Assembly (NCBI GenBank): GCA_021613375.1
Contig: CM038719.1
Coordinates: 34,988,247-35,052,246 of the forward strand
Source: Megaleporinus macrocephalus
Taxonomy: Eukaryota; Chordata; Actinopteri; Characiformes; Anostomidae
Direction of reading: 5' to 3'
Length of the DNA stretch: 64,000 nucleotides
Numbering within the stretch: the stretch's first letter is position 1; each line of letters begins with the position of its first letter. Shown piece by piece: positions 13,928 through 25,300 of the stretch. A program made the position numbers and the translations under genes. The notes under the pieces are model-generated. The model was not told the origin of the DNA and searched no databases. It saw nothing but the letters and a program-made list of their open reading frames with translations.

Positions 13928-16510
13928 CAGTAATCTCATTCCATATTGCATCAGGGAGTAAAAAAAGCACAAGACAGTTCGTTTCAAAAGCGACCTTAAA
14001 AAAACTATGATCAGACCTTTGTCTAATCGTTTCCAGTCACCGACCCATGCCCACTGACAAGATAATCGCCATGGCGTTGTAGCAAGCAGTTCTTGTGCAC
14101 CGTTGTGCGTGTGTGCGGGCTGTAAGCCAATAAGACCAGGTGCGACTAAATCATGTGACTTCAGGACTCGAAACGTCATCGTTTATTCGTACAACCTTTT
14201 CCCATCACCGTTTTTTGCAAAACTGGCAAAAAGTTGGAGAATGGAAAACCCGCTATAGACCCAGTTGCGTTATTTCTGTTGCAATTTCTGGCAACCTCCA
14301 AGGATACAGAGGGCGTTGGTGTCTATGTGGCCAGGGCTCCGCCTGACGTCTTTCTCCTGCATCAAACGTTCACCAACAGAAAAATATACTCCCAAACTCT
14401 GCCGTATACCCCCAAATTATTCTATTCTCTCTTAATACAGTGACAACACCCACATGCTTTGATGGTTAAAACTGGTTAGAAATCGCTGTTTCCCCAAATA
14501 ACGTTAATCCTGCTACAAACACAACAGAACAACATACATTGCACGCTGATGTCACTACGATGGCTTATAATAATATTATGTTGGGTTAACTGGTCAAAAA
14601 ACCGTAGACAACCTGGTTAAATAGCACCCAAAGCACAATATTATGCTGGTTTTGTTGGTCTAACGTTGGTTTAGCAGGGAGCAGGGAGTTTAAGCTAACG
14701 AACAAGTGCAGGCTCTAACAGAAAAATTTAGCTGTAATGTTAAAGGTAATATTTTTTTAGCAACCACTTATTGATATTTATCGTTCAGATATTTACTCAC
14801 TGCCTCTCTGACTCCAACTCTTGAAGAATAACATCCATTACCGTCGAGGTTATTCTGCCTCAATGTGGAACAAAAATTATTTGTCCGCTAGTTAATGAGT
14901 TTTACCGAAGTTTTCGTTACATAACCAAGATAAAACTTAAAATTAGCTTTAGCTGACTCCCTAAAACGAACGTAAGTTAAAGTGTGTAACCAATAATAAC
15001 TATTGTACCATGTAGAAATGGTTTTATATATGAATTCTCACAATAACAATATAAACTAATCTACTGTACTCACAAGCTGCGCGTCTTTCGACCGTTGGTC
15101 CGTTAAATTTCAAAGTTTAAATCAGTGCGCGCGGGCTGCTGCAGCGCGTCACTGTATTCAGCCACACACACTTTCCTGCTATCCTTAACGAGCGTCAGAA
15201 AAAAGCTATTCACTCTCAAAACAAACTCATTAAAATTGTGACTGTGCCTACTACTGTCATTATCTCTGTTGTTTCTGAATTTTAGAGCGTTTTTTTTTTT
15301 AAATGGAACAATATGGGAGATTATTAATATTAATTAACCAAAACTATCAACAGGATGTAAAGAAATAACAGTTTAGATGGTACATCTTAGACGTTAAGCA
15401 CTGTGCTGATGAGATATCTGAAATCAGCATGCTAACCAGCTGGCCCAAGCCTGCCCTGTCTTGGGTTATCAATTTGTACCTCAGGAGTCACTGTAGTGTT
15501 GAGTCAAATCAGCCCAGCACATGAGGATGAAGAAGTAATGCTACTGCCCCAATGGCATATTCTAACCTCCTGTCAATCATGATAAAGGTCCTGTTACTGT
15601 TTATATAATATAAAGACAGATAGTCAATGAAAAGAAGTGCTGTCGGCAAGCAAAAGGATGAAGTTTGATGTTGAACTTGCATTGTCTATTCTAGGCCACT
15701 AAGAAGTTAAAAAAAAGAATCCAAAATGTCATCCATTCTATATTAAAAGTACGATTTTCATTCATTTTATGGTGTCATAAATACCAATGCATTTCATACA
15801 TTTGCCTAATGAACCTACAGCAGTTTAGCCCTATCTATTAACATTGACGCCATGAGAAGTTTATCATTCCAGACTGCTCTTAGAACAAAAAGCAATACAG
15901 GGCTGTCAGTAAGAATGCAGTCTATTTATATACATCAGTCGTAGTAAGGCATAGTAACAAAACAGTCTACTTAATCTAATGGATAACGAGAGATTAAGAG
16001 GACCTTAAGGAGAAAAATACACAAAAAAAGGCTAGGACCTTTATAGGTCTAGGGGGCAATTGCTTATATTGGGCCCATGCCACAAAATCTGTGGGATTCA
16101 AAGTGGAGACTGGTCAAATTGACCCATAACATAATAGGACGGTTAAGGAACACCTGGATCTAATTTCAGTGGTTTGAGAAAAGTTTTGATGTCATGATTT
16201 TTTGGTCTGGGGTATGCAAGTGACTGTTGAGTTCTAGTATTTCTTAACAACGTTAGACTCGCAGCTTTAGTTCTAAACTGGAGAAGCAAAATTTGTACTC
16301 CAAACATCTCAGCTAATCTATGGCCAAAATTAGTGTTTTTGCCAAAATATTCTTATTTTTAAGAGAAGAAGTCCAATACAATATGCTTTCTTATACTGAA
16401 GTAAGGCATTTTTGTGGCCTATACATACAGTAACCCAAACTGAAAAGATAAAATACTAATCAGAAACCATATTTTCAGCAATACATGATGTAACATATGC
16501 TATTCTGCTG

Positions 16511-16822
16511 GAGGGAGAGGGTGCTGAAGCCTACCTATCTGGGCACTCATTGGGCAAAAAGAAGGAAATACCCTGGACAGGCCACAAGTCCATTGCAGGG
16601 CAGACCAGACATACACATTCACACCTGGGGGCAATTTAGCATCTTCAGTTCACCTGACTGCATGGACTGTGAGAAGAAACCAAAGCACCTGGAGGAAACC
16701 CACACGGACACAAGGGAGAACATGCAAACTCCACAGAGAAAGCAACCTGGACGCCCCAGCTAGGAAACAAACCCAGTCCCTACTTGCTGTAAGGTGACAG
16801 CGCCACCCTCTGTGCCACCATG
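16511..16822 (+). repeat. Fish interspersed repeat, 'CATGCAAACTCCACA' class, copy 1
   Basis: Diagnostic blocks in order are: GGGTGCTGAAGCCTA, CATTGGGCAAAAAG, CCTGGACAGGCCACAAGTCC, GGGGCAATTTAGCA, GACTGTGAGAAGAAACC, GAACATGCAAACTCCACA, and TGTAAGGTGACAGCGC at the end. This is a very common teleost dispersed repeat, thought to derive from a LINE 3' end. Open frames across it are accidental. A second copy lies at about 27735-28030. Confidence 0.8.
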
Positions 16823-17099
16823 CTATGAAGCTGGAATATGAAATATTTTCATGAACAACATTTTTCCTATGGGCTTCTGAAAATAACCTTAAATGAGCAA
16901 GAAGTTCAACTCTTTTCTTTACTGTGAGCTTATAGTTTGAGTCATGAGTGTGAAATTGCTTAAGTAGTAATATAAAGGGCCTAAAAACGTCATTAGGGTG
17001 CATTAGGGGCCACTGTGTAATTGCCACTGCTTATGATGCTACTTCTCTGGTTTTCCATCTGTTGACTCACACACTCCAAGTGTGTTTAAGGTCATTTGG

Positions 17100-17185
17100 C
17101 ACAACCTCTATGGTGAGTGTTCATGGTGAATATCGCAGACACAAATTAACATCACAATTTTAATGCGATTAGTCGTGCAGCCCTA
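17100..17185. mobile_element. Possible hAT element right-end remnant
   Basis: The sequence ends in GATTAGTCGTGCAGCCCTA, whose complement TAGGGCTGCACGACTAATC resembles hAT-type termini in fish. No opposite end or target duplication was found. Confidence 0.35.
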
Positions 17186-19300
17186 TAAGGAACAGTCCTG
17201 AATGCGTTTGTATTAAACGTGAAAGAAAGTCCAGGGCTGGGTCATGGAGGAAGATCTTTGCTTAATGAGAAAGCTAAGCTGTGGATCAAGATACGTTCAC
17301 AGCCATTCTATGAAAATGCCTTGTGCGTACGGATGTAAGTGATTAAGCAATTTAATCTTTAATTGTTCAACAAGTCCTATCTGATCAAAAATGTTAATTA
17401 AATTTGATTTTATTTAAGGTACTCAACAGTTCCTATTTAAAGTGGTGGCTTTATTGTTGAGGAATTTTTCTGAGGAACTGTTATCTTGAGGGCACTTTAG
17501 ACAATAGGTATGTGTATTTATATGTGTATTGAATACAGAAATTCGAGTATCTCTATTGCCGGATGTACAGCAGACAAATGGTTACTTGCAGCACAAGGGA
17601 GGTTGGGACTATTCAAATTAAAGCACTCCCGCTCAGCAGGTTAGCATTAGTAAGCTATACAGGTTGATGTGCAAACATTATGAAAACTTCAAGCATAAAG
17701 TACATACCATTTGTGAGTAATTGCTGTAAATAAATATATGTATTGTAGGAGTTCAAGTGAGAACGCTGAGGCAAAGTTAAAATAACCAAAAATTTGAAAT
17801 TGATAGAAAATAAGTCAGAAGATAAAAACAATTTAACAAAAATGTAATTTTGATTTCTTCACTTCTCACTTAAAGTAACATGTTTAGAGGGCAGCTCTGA
17901 GTAAGACTTGTTTATTTGGTTACCTATGTAGCTATTCGTGTCACTGGAGTGTTTTTACTTTTCATAATGTTGTGCAACAGAAGACATTTGTGTGTTTGAT
18001 TCAACAGTACAACCAAAGTCAGCCACGAAGTACAGATCTGGCGATAGATTCTTCTAAATGTAATTTTAGGAAAAAATGTCATAGAATAAAAACATACCAC
18101 CATATACACAGGTTTGCTAATACTAATGTTAGAAGTGCACCCTTGCGCTACTTGTTTACGTTGGAGTAAAAGCATCTAATGGGTGATTGCAACGTTGCTA
18201 TGTAGCGGTCAGGGGTTTAAACACGACCCAAAATAAAATGTTGTCTGATTCCACCTTTACATGTAAACCCTAAATTAAATATCAGTGCTATGTTTTGGGG
18301 AATTAAAACAGTATTTTATAAGATAATACTGGAATAGTGTATCAATATTTTCTTACACCCCTACAAGCAAATAAGGTGGCCAATTAAGGTCAGTATTTTA
18401 ACAACGGCAAACACTGAATAAGAAAAGACAATACAATCCTAAATTATTTATATGACATTGCACGGTGAAGAAATCCTGAGGTACACTGAGCTCTAGTCCA
18501 TTTATGCTTGTTTTAAATCGGGTTAGTAATGCAGGTTCTTACATAAAATATATTTAACCTGGCTTGTTATGGTTCTAGAGTGTTTGCTTCACATGCCTGC
18601 TTATGCCTGGCCCCACCTACCAGTACTCCTTTTCACGCTCCACATGAGGAACACTCGTAAGCGTGGATATTTCAAGCACAGCCAGTCAGCTTTCTGAAGC
18701 CGAGCTGTTTTTTTTAAAAACCGTCCTTGATTGTGGTCTGACTAACAAAAATTGGCATCCTTACTTGTGCCTCTCTATATAGATCGTATTGCTTAGTCAC
18801 ACATGGGACACATGAAATCTGCAGCAGTTCGAACATCGCAGCCTCACAGACGCCTCATGCTGTTGCTGTAAAGGATGCTACACACCGCCTGCACGCCAAC
18901 AAGCACACGGCACCACTAAAATATAGATGGGTATATGCCTGAAGAAAAGAAGTAATATGCATACAGACATAAAGGCCTGTGCTCGCCTGCAGTGTTAAAT
19001 AACCTCTCTGTCCTTTGAAAAGCAGGAAGGACCGAGCCATGCAAGAAAAAAAAACATGTTCTGCCCCTCTTTCTCTATGGAATATGAAAAAAAGAAAGGA
19101 AGAAAGAGAGAGGAAATGGTGGCTGCAGTCTGCTCCCCCACTTCCCCCCCTCCTTTTTTCCTCTCCTCTCCTCTGTTCTCCTCCCTCCTTCTCCGTTTTC
19201 AACCTGAGTTACAGATTGCACTTGCTGACATCAGCAAGGCAAAGCAGAGCAGCAGCACAGAGCACCGAAGCGTAATGTGTTACATGCATAGGCGCAGACA

Positions 19301-19322
19301 CACACACACACACACGCACACA
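19301..19322. repeat. (CA)n microsatellite
   Basis: About 11 CA units with one CG interruption. It follows a polypyrimidine stretch (19130-19200) that creates spurious open frames. Confidence 0.85.
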
Positions 19323-19823
19323 CCATGCACCGTTTCAAAAAGTGGCCAAACCCATCCCTCCTGTAATTAGCGGACTAACTGCTAACGGCAACAAGGGCTT
19401 TTTGTGTGGGGGATATTTTTGACAGTATGATGTAGCCAGATTTTGGATTTTGGAATCTAAATCATTTTAGGATATTTTCTTAAAAAGAAAGATGTTTAGA
19501 TTGGAACAACATTTTACATCAATATTTAAAGATTAAATATTTATATCATTGCAGGAAGGGAGAATGTTTAGGTGGCACCGGATTATGCTGCTGAAATGTA
19601 TGCATTTTATTGATTTCACTGCATTTTTATCCCTCCCCAAGATCTATTATTATAGGTCTGTGCTGGTAACAAAGTCTTCTTATTGGGTAAGGGCCAAGAA
19701 AACAAACTATATAAACAGAAACATGTATACACATAGACACAAAACTATCAAAAATGTAAAAAACTGTAACTTTACAGGAGAGCAAAAACATTCTATACTC
19801 TCAATATAAATTAATGTAAAAAG

Positions 19824-20282
19824 TAGTGTTGCACCGATACCATTAAGCTTATTGACGCACATGCGCACCACTAAATGACGCTTGACTGAAGCCAAGAGCA
19901 TGTCCGCAGTGTGGTAGTATTTCTCGGTTGAGATGGGCAGCAAAAATGCCCGCTGCAAAATTTGTAACGCCAGCATTTTGAGAAGTGGTACGACCAGCAA
20001 AGACTTCAATACATCAAATTAAATTAAGCATTTAAAGCGAAACCATGTTAAAGAACACAGCAACTTCATCCAAGCAAGCACAAAGAAGCAAGCTAGCACA
20101 AAATACAACATATAAAAAGTGGAACTCTATAAATATCAGGATTTATAGCCATATATTGAGCATTTAAGTCAGAGTTGGTATTGGTATCGGTTCTAGGTAT
20201 CGGCAGATACCTGAAAAGCTGGTATCGGTATTGGTATCTGTAGTGGTATCGATAAGGAAAAAGTGGTATCGGTGCATCCCTA
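19824..20282 (+). mobile_element. Non-autonomous hAT element with intact 8-bp target duplication
   Basis: The left end TAGTGTTGCACCGATACCA and the complement of the right end TAGGGATGCACCGATACCA agree at 17 of 19 positions. Identical 8-bp duplications GTAAAAAG flank the element at 19816-19823 and 20283-20290, which is diagnostic of hAT insertion. The 459-bp body keeps a fragment of BED zinc finger coding sequence and a set of GGTATCGG repeats near the right end. Confidence 0.85.
19936..20108 (+). pseudogene. BED zinc finger fragment of a hAT transposase
   Basis: Reading from 19936, the frame gives a C-K-I-C pair, then TTSKDFNTSN, an in-frame stop, then IKHLKRNH. This is the Cys-x2-Cys ... 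His-x4-His arrangement of the BED DNA-binding finger of hAT transposases. The internal stop and the small size of the host element show it is a relic. Confidence 0.75.
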
Positions 20283-22599
20283 GTAAAAAGGTTTCATTCC
20301 AAGTCATTCTGGAGAATTTCAATTGGTCCATTCATCACAAAATATTCACAGGATATAATCAAACGATATGGAAAAATAAAAAATAATTCCTAATACAGCG
20401 ACAATATATAAACAAGGTGTAAGCCTGGTACTTTTGAGACGACCACGAAAGTGAATTTAATCTACTAATGAGGAACAGAATTGTGAATGTCAAACAAACT
20501 TGGCCATCTGAGGCTGCTCAGCTTAGCCTGGCATCTTTTTCTCCAAGGCTATTTCACGATAGCTACCTGCAGCTCTGACTACATTCAACCAGCGTAGCTC
20601 AACAGTCATGTTTACCACCATTCTCATCTAATTATGTAAAGCATTATTAGAATACCTGTTATTTCCTAATATGTGCATGAAGATGAACTAATCATTTAAT
20701 AATCCAAACATAACAGACTTCCGCCGTTATCTGCTTACCGTCATGTAAACAGTGTATTCTAGTATCTTAGATCGGATGGAGGTCTAGAAATCAAGTTATT
20801 CAGTGCATGCAAACTCTTGTTGTGATTTCTTTTGGATCTCAGGAAGTGAGTAAGCAGCATTTAACACAGCGTCTAGATGCTGTATGTTCATAGGGTTTTT
20901 TTTTAAAGGTACCCAATGTTTTTAAAGTCGCAGCATGAAGAAAGGGTTTTACTTCACAGCGACAATATAGTCTTATTCTGTGAGTTTATTGGGCAATTGC
21001 AAAGCAGAAATTATGAAAACATTATCTGATTACTCCAGTGCATGTAAACACGGTGAACGGATTACTGCCGAAATCTGATTTTCCGCAGTTATTGGATTAA
21101 TAAGTGCATATAAAGTCACTCAATAAATGAACGATGGATTATTAAACCTGTTTTTAACGAGGGTTGTTTCCACGGTAGCTCGGTCAACTGTCACCAGGCA
21201 CAAGCCTAAAGTGTTATTTTTATATTTGTGTTTAGGTGTTTAAGTGTTGCCAATGCCCAACAACATACTTGTAATTAAACAAGATACTAATAAATAATGT
21301 CATATTGGCCAGCCCTATGTATGCATATATACGCACATCCCTGTCTCTATTATACAGCTCTCCCTACATAGACACCTAAACCCTCCACCATATAAAAAGG
21401 GGGTCTTTAAAATGGCTTTAGACAGTGGTTATACATAGACAACAACATGACAACATCAAAAATGGAGACCTTTTAAAATTGACTGCATAGAAACCAAACA
21501 GGGTTTTGCTATAGTTATAAGTCATAGGTAGGTAGATAGGTAGGTAGTAGGTAGAACCCTGTGTGAAAAGAGCACCGCCTTTTTATTTAATTAAGGGGCC
21601 TATTTTATTTTCCCCAAGGTCCACTTGTAACATTTGTTTGGGTTTATGTAACAAAAGTGGTCATAATTCATTTTGCATGCCCATTTTTAACTTCTCTAGA
21701 ATAAAACTTAAAAACACTTGAGTAGGGGCCATACTGTTGTAGGCTGGATATACGTAAATTAATCACAAAAACTATGCATTCAAAAAATGCACCTTGTTTT
21801 CATCTGGACTATATGGACTGGTCCCCACAAAGAGCTAAATACAAGATGCAGTTTCTCAAATGTTAAAAGCATGTTTTCCTCAAAGATGGTCAGATCCTGG
21901 CTCACACAAACTGGAGATATCTAAAGAAACATGTTATATCCAGCCTTTTGCAGCCATGTAGGTTGCAGCTGGTAAACCATCAGCACTGCTGCTTCATTCG
22001 CACCCGGCACCACATCCATCAGGAATCACAGTCATACCCCGCAGCCAACACTTACATCTGGACAGCATGAACCACATAGTGGCTACATCTCAATACCCAC
22101 TGAGCTCTACATGGCCAGCTTTTTAATCATCTCCAGACGCTGAAGTTATCTCAGTTCTTCCTTTAGCTAATCCCATTTCGGTCTGATCTTAAGGTGGCAC
22201 CACATATAGGGTCATTATTTAATCTCCCAATGCAGAGCAACAACAAGCTTACCTGAAAGATTCTGTTCAACATGGTGGACGTGCCTACGCCATTTTAACC
22301 CATGTACCTTTTCTACTCTCATTTCATTTATGACTTTTTTATGTCAATGTTATTCCACAGTTTTTTTTGCTACAAGCATTTGTAGCTTAGCATGCTAGCT
22401 AGCTTTGTTGATTTAAATGGGACGCTAACTTAGCTTCACTAGATTGGTGCTATTCTGCAAACACAGTTATGCTGCGACAACCTACTGTTTTGGTGCCCAC
22501 AAGCGTTATGAAACGTAATAACTCCGAAAGTTGTGACAATGTTCTGACAATGTAGTGGAAATGTCATTATATCATCACTGACTTTGGCTAGGTTGCCAA

Positions 22600-22935
22600 T
22601 AAGTAGTCACAATACTGCACGCCAGTGTTATTTAGTAGTGACATAGTAGTGACAACCTTGTTGAGACAATGTAAACCACACCATCTTTTGACAACTTTGT
22701 ACCCATATTGTAAGAAAGTAGATACACAACTTCCTAGAATTCTTAATAAATTCCATGATATCTGCATTAAACTCCATGGAATTTGCCAAAAACGTTTCTA
22801 AATACCACATTACTGTGTTATTTGGTAGTGACTATGTGACAACTTCATGACAACCTTGTTAAGACAGTGCACCTTAAGTTGTAGCCACGTTGTAAGAAAG
22901 TAGACAACATTGTGAGAACGTTGTGAGTTTACTGG
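22600..22935. repeat. Diverged direct duplication of about 190 bp
   Basis: Two blocks share in order TGTTATTTRGTAGTGAC, GACAACCTTGTTRAGACA and TTGTAAGAAAGTAGA: about 22625-22735 and 22813-22910. They are flanked by further GTTGTGAGAA-like words. It is probably part of a dispersed repeat, but no ends were identified. Confidence 0.5.
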
Positions 22936-23107
22936 GTGGGTTGTTACAATCTGCATATCGAATGCCAGTAGCTAGGCAATTTAAGGTAGCCTGAATTCTT
23001 GGATTCTTGAATTTTGATTATATTGGCTTTTCCCCGGATAAGTCCTCTCTTTGGAATCTACAAAACATGTCCATCCCAAATTTCTTGCTGCCATTTGCTT
23101 TTGACAG

Positions 23108-23626
23108 TAGGGGTGTGCCATATCGTATCGTACACAATAATATCGGCAACATTTTTGAATATCGTGAATGATATTATACCCTGAAATATCATGCCATATC
23201 ACACATTCCTAATTATCACATCAGGGTACTACTTTTTACTGTTTTTAGCAAAAGAAAAAAATCACACTTTTCTCATTTCCCATTATATATCTACTAGAGA
23301 AAGATTTTATCTGTCCAGTATCATTCACTTTACTTCAGTCCTGGATATATGGAGATATTTGGAGTGCATTATTTAGTATTGTGATATTCTGGATCATTGA
23401 CTTCTGTTTCAATCTGATGAATTCTTGTAGTTTTTAATATCTCACTTAGGGATGTGCCATATCATATCGTATGCAATAATAAAATTACATTTTCATTTTG
23501 TTGCAGTAGAGCATTCTTGAAATATTTTTTTCATTCAATGTTTTGTCATATCGTATTGTGTATCGTTATCGCAAAACTACAATGAAATATTGTGATATTA
23601 TTGTAGGGCCATATCGCCCACCCCTG
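23108..23626. mobile_element. hAT-like non-autonomous element just inside cacna1a intron 1
   Basis: The left end TAGGGGTGTGCCATATCG and the complement of the right end CAGGGGTGGGCGATATGG are imperfect inverted termini. The flanks TTTGACAG (23100-23107) and TTCGACAG (23627-23634) match at 7 of 8. A second, inner copy of the left-end motif (AGGGATGTGCCATATCATAT) begins near 23447, so the body is partly duplicated or compound. No coding content. Confidence 0.7.
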
Positions 23627-23959
23627 TTCGACAGTCCACCCTGCTTTATACCTCATGCCCCCAGGTTCCCCTTTTTTGTAAACCAAAATATGGTCACTCT
23701 AGCATGGCACTTCTACACAGCAAGCAAACTAGACTCTTAGCTGGCCATCTTCACAAATATGAAGCCTATGACTGACTGGGTGAGTAGGCCTAACTGGACA
23801 AGTGCAGATGGTGGCACTGGTGAAGGAAATGCAGCCTCCACACAGGGAGCGAGGGAGCTCTCTAGGTGTTAGGACAAACCTCAGTGTAGGTGTTTTAAGA
23901 CATCTCATACCCATGTGGACGGCATCCCCTGTGCGGGTCAGTTTGGCTCTCTAGTTTGG

Positions 23960-23968
23960 AAAGGATAT
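23960..23968 (-). other. cacna1a: U12-type AT-AC 5' splice site of cacna1a intron 1
   Basis: Read on the minus strand, the exon ends ...GAGTGGCC and the next bases are ATATCCTTT, the textbook donor consensus of minor-spliceosome AT-AC introns. There is no GT at the expected junction. The break falls inside the proline codon of ITEWP, where the CACNA1 family has its exon 1/2 boundary. Minor AT-AC introns are established in vertebrate voltage-gated calcium and sodium channel alpha genes. The partner branch site and AC acceptor are outside the window. Confidence 0.9.
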
Positions 23969-24300
23969 GGCCACTCGGTGATCTTTTTGGCGTACTTCCT
24001 CACAAAGTTGTCTTCGCTAAAGATGAACAGCGAGCGGTTGACGGTGAAGCAGTTCTGCCGGACTGGGATCGGGTTGTACAGGGCCATGGTCCGGGCACGC
24101 TGGGCCATGGACTGCTTGTAGACCCGGTGGGCTCCAGGGGGGCCTCCCTGCCTTCCGGCGCCACCTCCGCCGACGCCGCCGCGCCCGGGGCCACCTTGCG
24201 CGTGTCCGTGGCCATGCGCGTGCCCGTGTCCGTGCGCATGCGCGCCGCCGCCCCCGGCGCCGCCGTAGCGGGACGGCATCTCGTCCGTGAAGCGCGCCAT
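23969..24300 (-). CDS. cacna1a: Cav2.1 (P/Q-type) voltage-gated calcium channel alpha-1A, first coding exon
   Basis: This exon encodes the cytoplasmic N-terminus of the pore-forming subunit of the presynaptic P/Q-type calcium channel. The 332 nt give 110 codons plus two bases (CC) of a proline codon completed by exon 2. It starts MARF-DEMP-RYGG, as in vertebrate CACNA1A; CACNA1B starts MVRFGDE. A Gly-rich segment follows, then the conserved [20 protein letters not shown] block (residues 61-80), the [11 protein letters not shown] block and KKITEWP just before transmembrane segment IS1. The QRAR residues (about 67-70) match a Cav2 N-terminal region known to take part in G-protein modulation. 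The start is the first in-frame ATG after an in-frame TAA at 24427-24429, with G at -3 and +4. Residues 20-35 are an unusual Ala/Gly-His alternation with seven histidines. Later exons lie left of the window. Teleosts have two cacna1a copies; which one this is cannot be told. Confidence 0.93.
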
Positions 24301-24326
24301 TCCGAGCAGTGCACGAGAGGAGGAGA

Positions 24327-24388
24327 GGCCAAGAAGAAGAAGAAGAAAAAGGAGGAGAAGGAGGAGGAGAAGAAGAAGAAGAAGAAAG
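24327..24388. repeat. AAG/GAG trinucleotide-rich tract in the cacna1a 5'UTR
   Basis: The plus strand is an impure run of AAG, GAG and GGA triplets beginning about 30 bp upstream of the cacna1a ATG. On the gene strand it is a CTT/CTC polypyrimidine tract that would sit in the leader mRNA. Confidence 0.8.
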
Positions 24389-24481
24389 AGGCTCCGCCGC
24401 GCCACCACAACCACATCACATTCCCGTTATTAATGGAGGGGGGAAGGGGAGGGGGCGCGTTCACGTCTCCATAACGTTAAA

Positions 24482-24503
24482 ACACACACACACACACACA
24501 CAC
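24482..24503. repeat. (CA)n microsatellite
   Basis: An uninterrupted CA run of about 11 units, 180 bp upstream of the cacna1a start codon. Confidence 0.95.
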
Positions 24504-24683
24504 AATATGTCCCAAAAAAAGCGCGTGATACTCGGTGTCCCTTCGCTCGCGCTAACACGCCCAGTCACTTGTCCTCACCTCATCGTGTCCCAGCTTTATT
24601 CCCACCATTCCTGTAGCAGGTCCTTCACCTTCTGCTGCTGCTTCTTCTTTTTCACGTTTCCAGCTCCATCTTAACGCGGCTCC

Positions 24684-24688
<5 letters not shown>

Positions 24689-24722
<34 letters not shown>
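24689..24722. repeat. (TC)n microsatellite
   Basis: An uninterrupted TC run of about 17 units (GA on the cacna1a strand), roughly 390 bp upstream of its start codon. GAGA-type tracts are frequent in fish promoters; any role here is unproven. Confidence 0.95.
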
Positions 24723-24729
<7 letters not shown>

Positions 24730-25171
24730 TCTTCCTGTAGCAAATCAATTTCTCACCATCCACAGGCTCGCGTCTCCTTCACACCATCTTTTTTACGACG
24801 AGGACCAAAAATCAATAAAAAATCAATGAAATCAGTTTTTTTTCAACTAAACATTTTTTTTCTAAACGCACGCGATCCGACTTCTGTTGTTTATTGTTAT
24901 CAATCCAAGAAAAAAAACGAGGGGAAAAAAAGATTTATTTATTTATTTCCCCGAAACATCCGCAATGTTGGGCACTGTGTGGATGCTGTGCCTTCCGCGC
25001 GCGCCCCGCATCAGCCCCCTTCCTCCGGAGATGGATGGATGCGATAAAAAATACAAGCCCATCGAATAACAAACACATAGTTGTTTCAGTTTGTTCTTTC
25101 TGTTCGTATCTTGTTTCTTCTCACCGGCACGGCGCCATTCCGGAGGTGTCGAAGGTGCTCTGGCCTCCCAT

Positions 25172-25192
25172 AGCAGCAGCAGCAGCAGCAGC
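25172..25192. repeat. (CAG)7 / (CTG)7 trinucleotide repeat
   Basis: Seven pure CAG units on the plus strand (CTG on the cacna1a strand), about 870 bp upstream of its ATG. This is not the human SCA6 CAG tract, which lies in the last CACNA1A exon. Confidence 0.9.
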
Positions 25193-25225
25193 TTTTTCTC
25201 TCACACCCCCTCCCCGTACACCGGG

Positions 25226-25300
25226 GCTGCGAGCGAGCGAGCGAGCGAGAGAGCGCGCGCGCGCGCGTGCGTATGTGCGTGCGTGCGTGCGCGCGGGCGG
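25226..25300. repeat. Alternating CG/TG purine-pyrimidine tract with GCGA repeats
   Basis: A GCGA tetranucleotide run is followed by GCGCGC and then GTGC repeats, giving about 45 bp of nearly perfect purine-pyrimidine alternation (about 25252-25297). Such sequence is known to favour Z-DNA under negative supercoiling. Confidence 0.85.

Larger units (their letters stand above)
1..23968 (-). other. cacna1a: cacna1a intron 1 (3' end beyond the window)
   Basis: I saw no further channel exon left of 23969: no open frame with the PFEYM...LALEQ sequence expected for exon 2. This whole stretch is therefore read as intron 1, at least 23.97 kb long. Apart from the transposons and simple repeats listed separately it is AT-rich sequence without supported genes. 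Short open frames are scattered, but none has recognisable protein content except the transposase fragments. A 106-bp exon could be missed by eye, so the single-intron reading is an inference. Confidence 0.75.

Noticed and set aside
24301..24429. N-terminal extension of Cav2.1 with a poly-leucine stretch in frame with the MARF start
   Set aside because: The frame stays open upstream to a TAA at 24427-24429, but it contains no ATG; the only upstream start-like codon is GTG at 24414. The poly-Leu comes from the AAG/GAG repeat.
25172..25192. SCA6-type CAG repeat of CACNA1A
   Set aside because: The repeat is upstream of exon 1 and not in the C-terminal coding exon; only the channel gene is the same.
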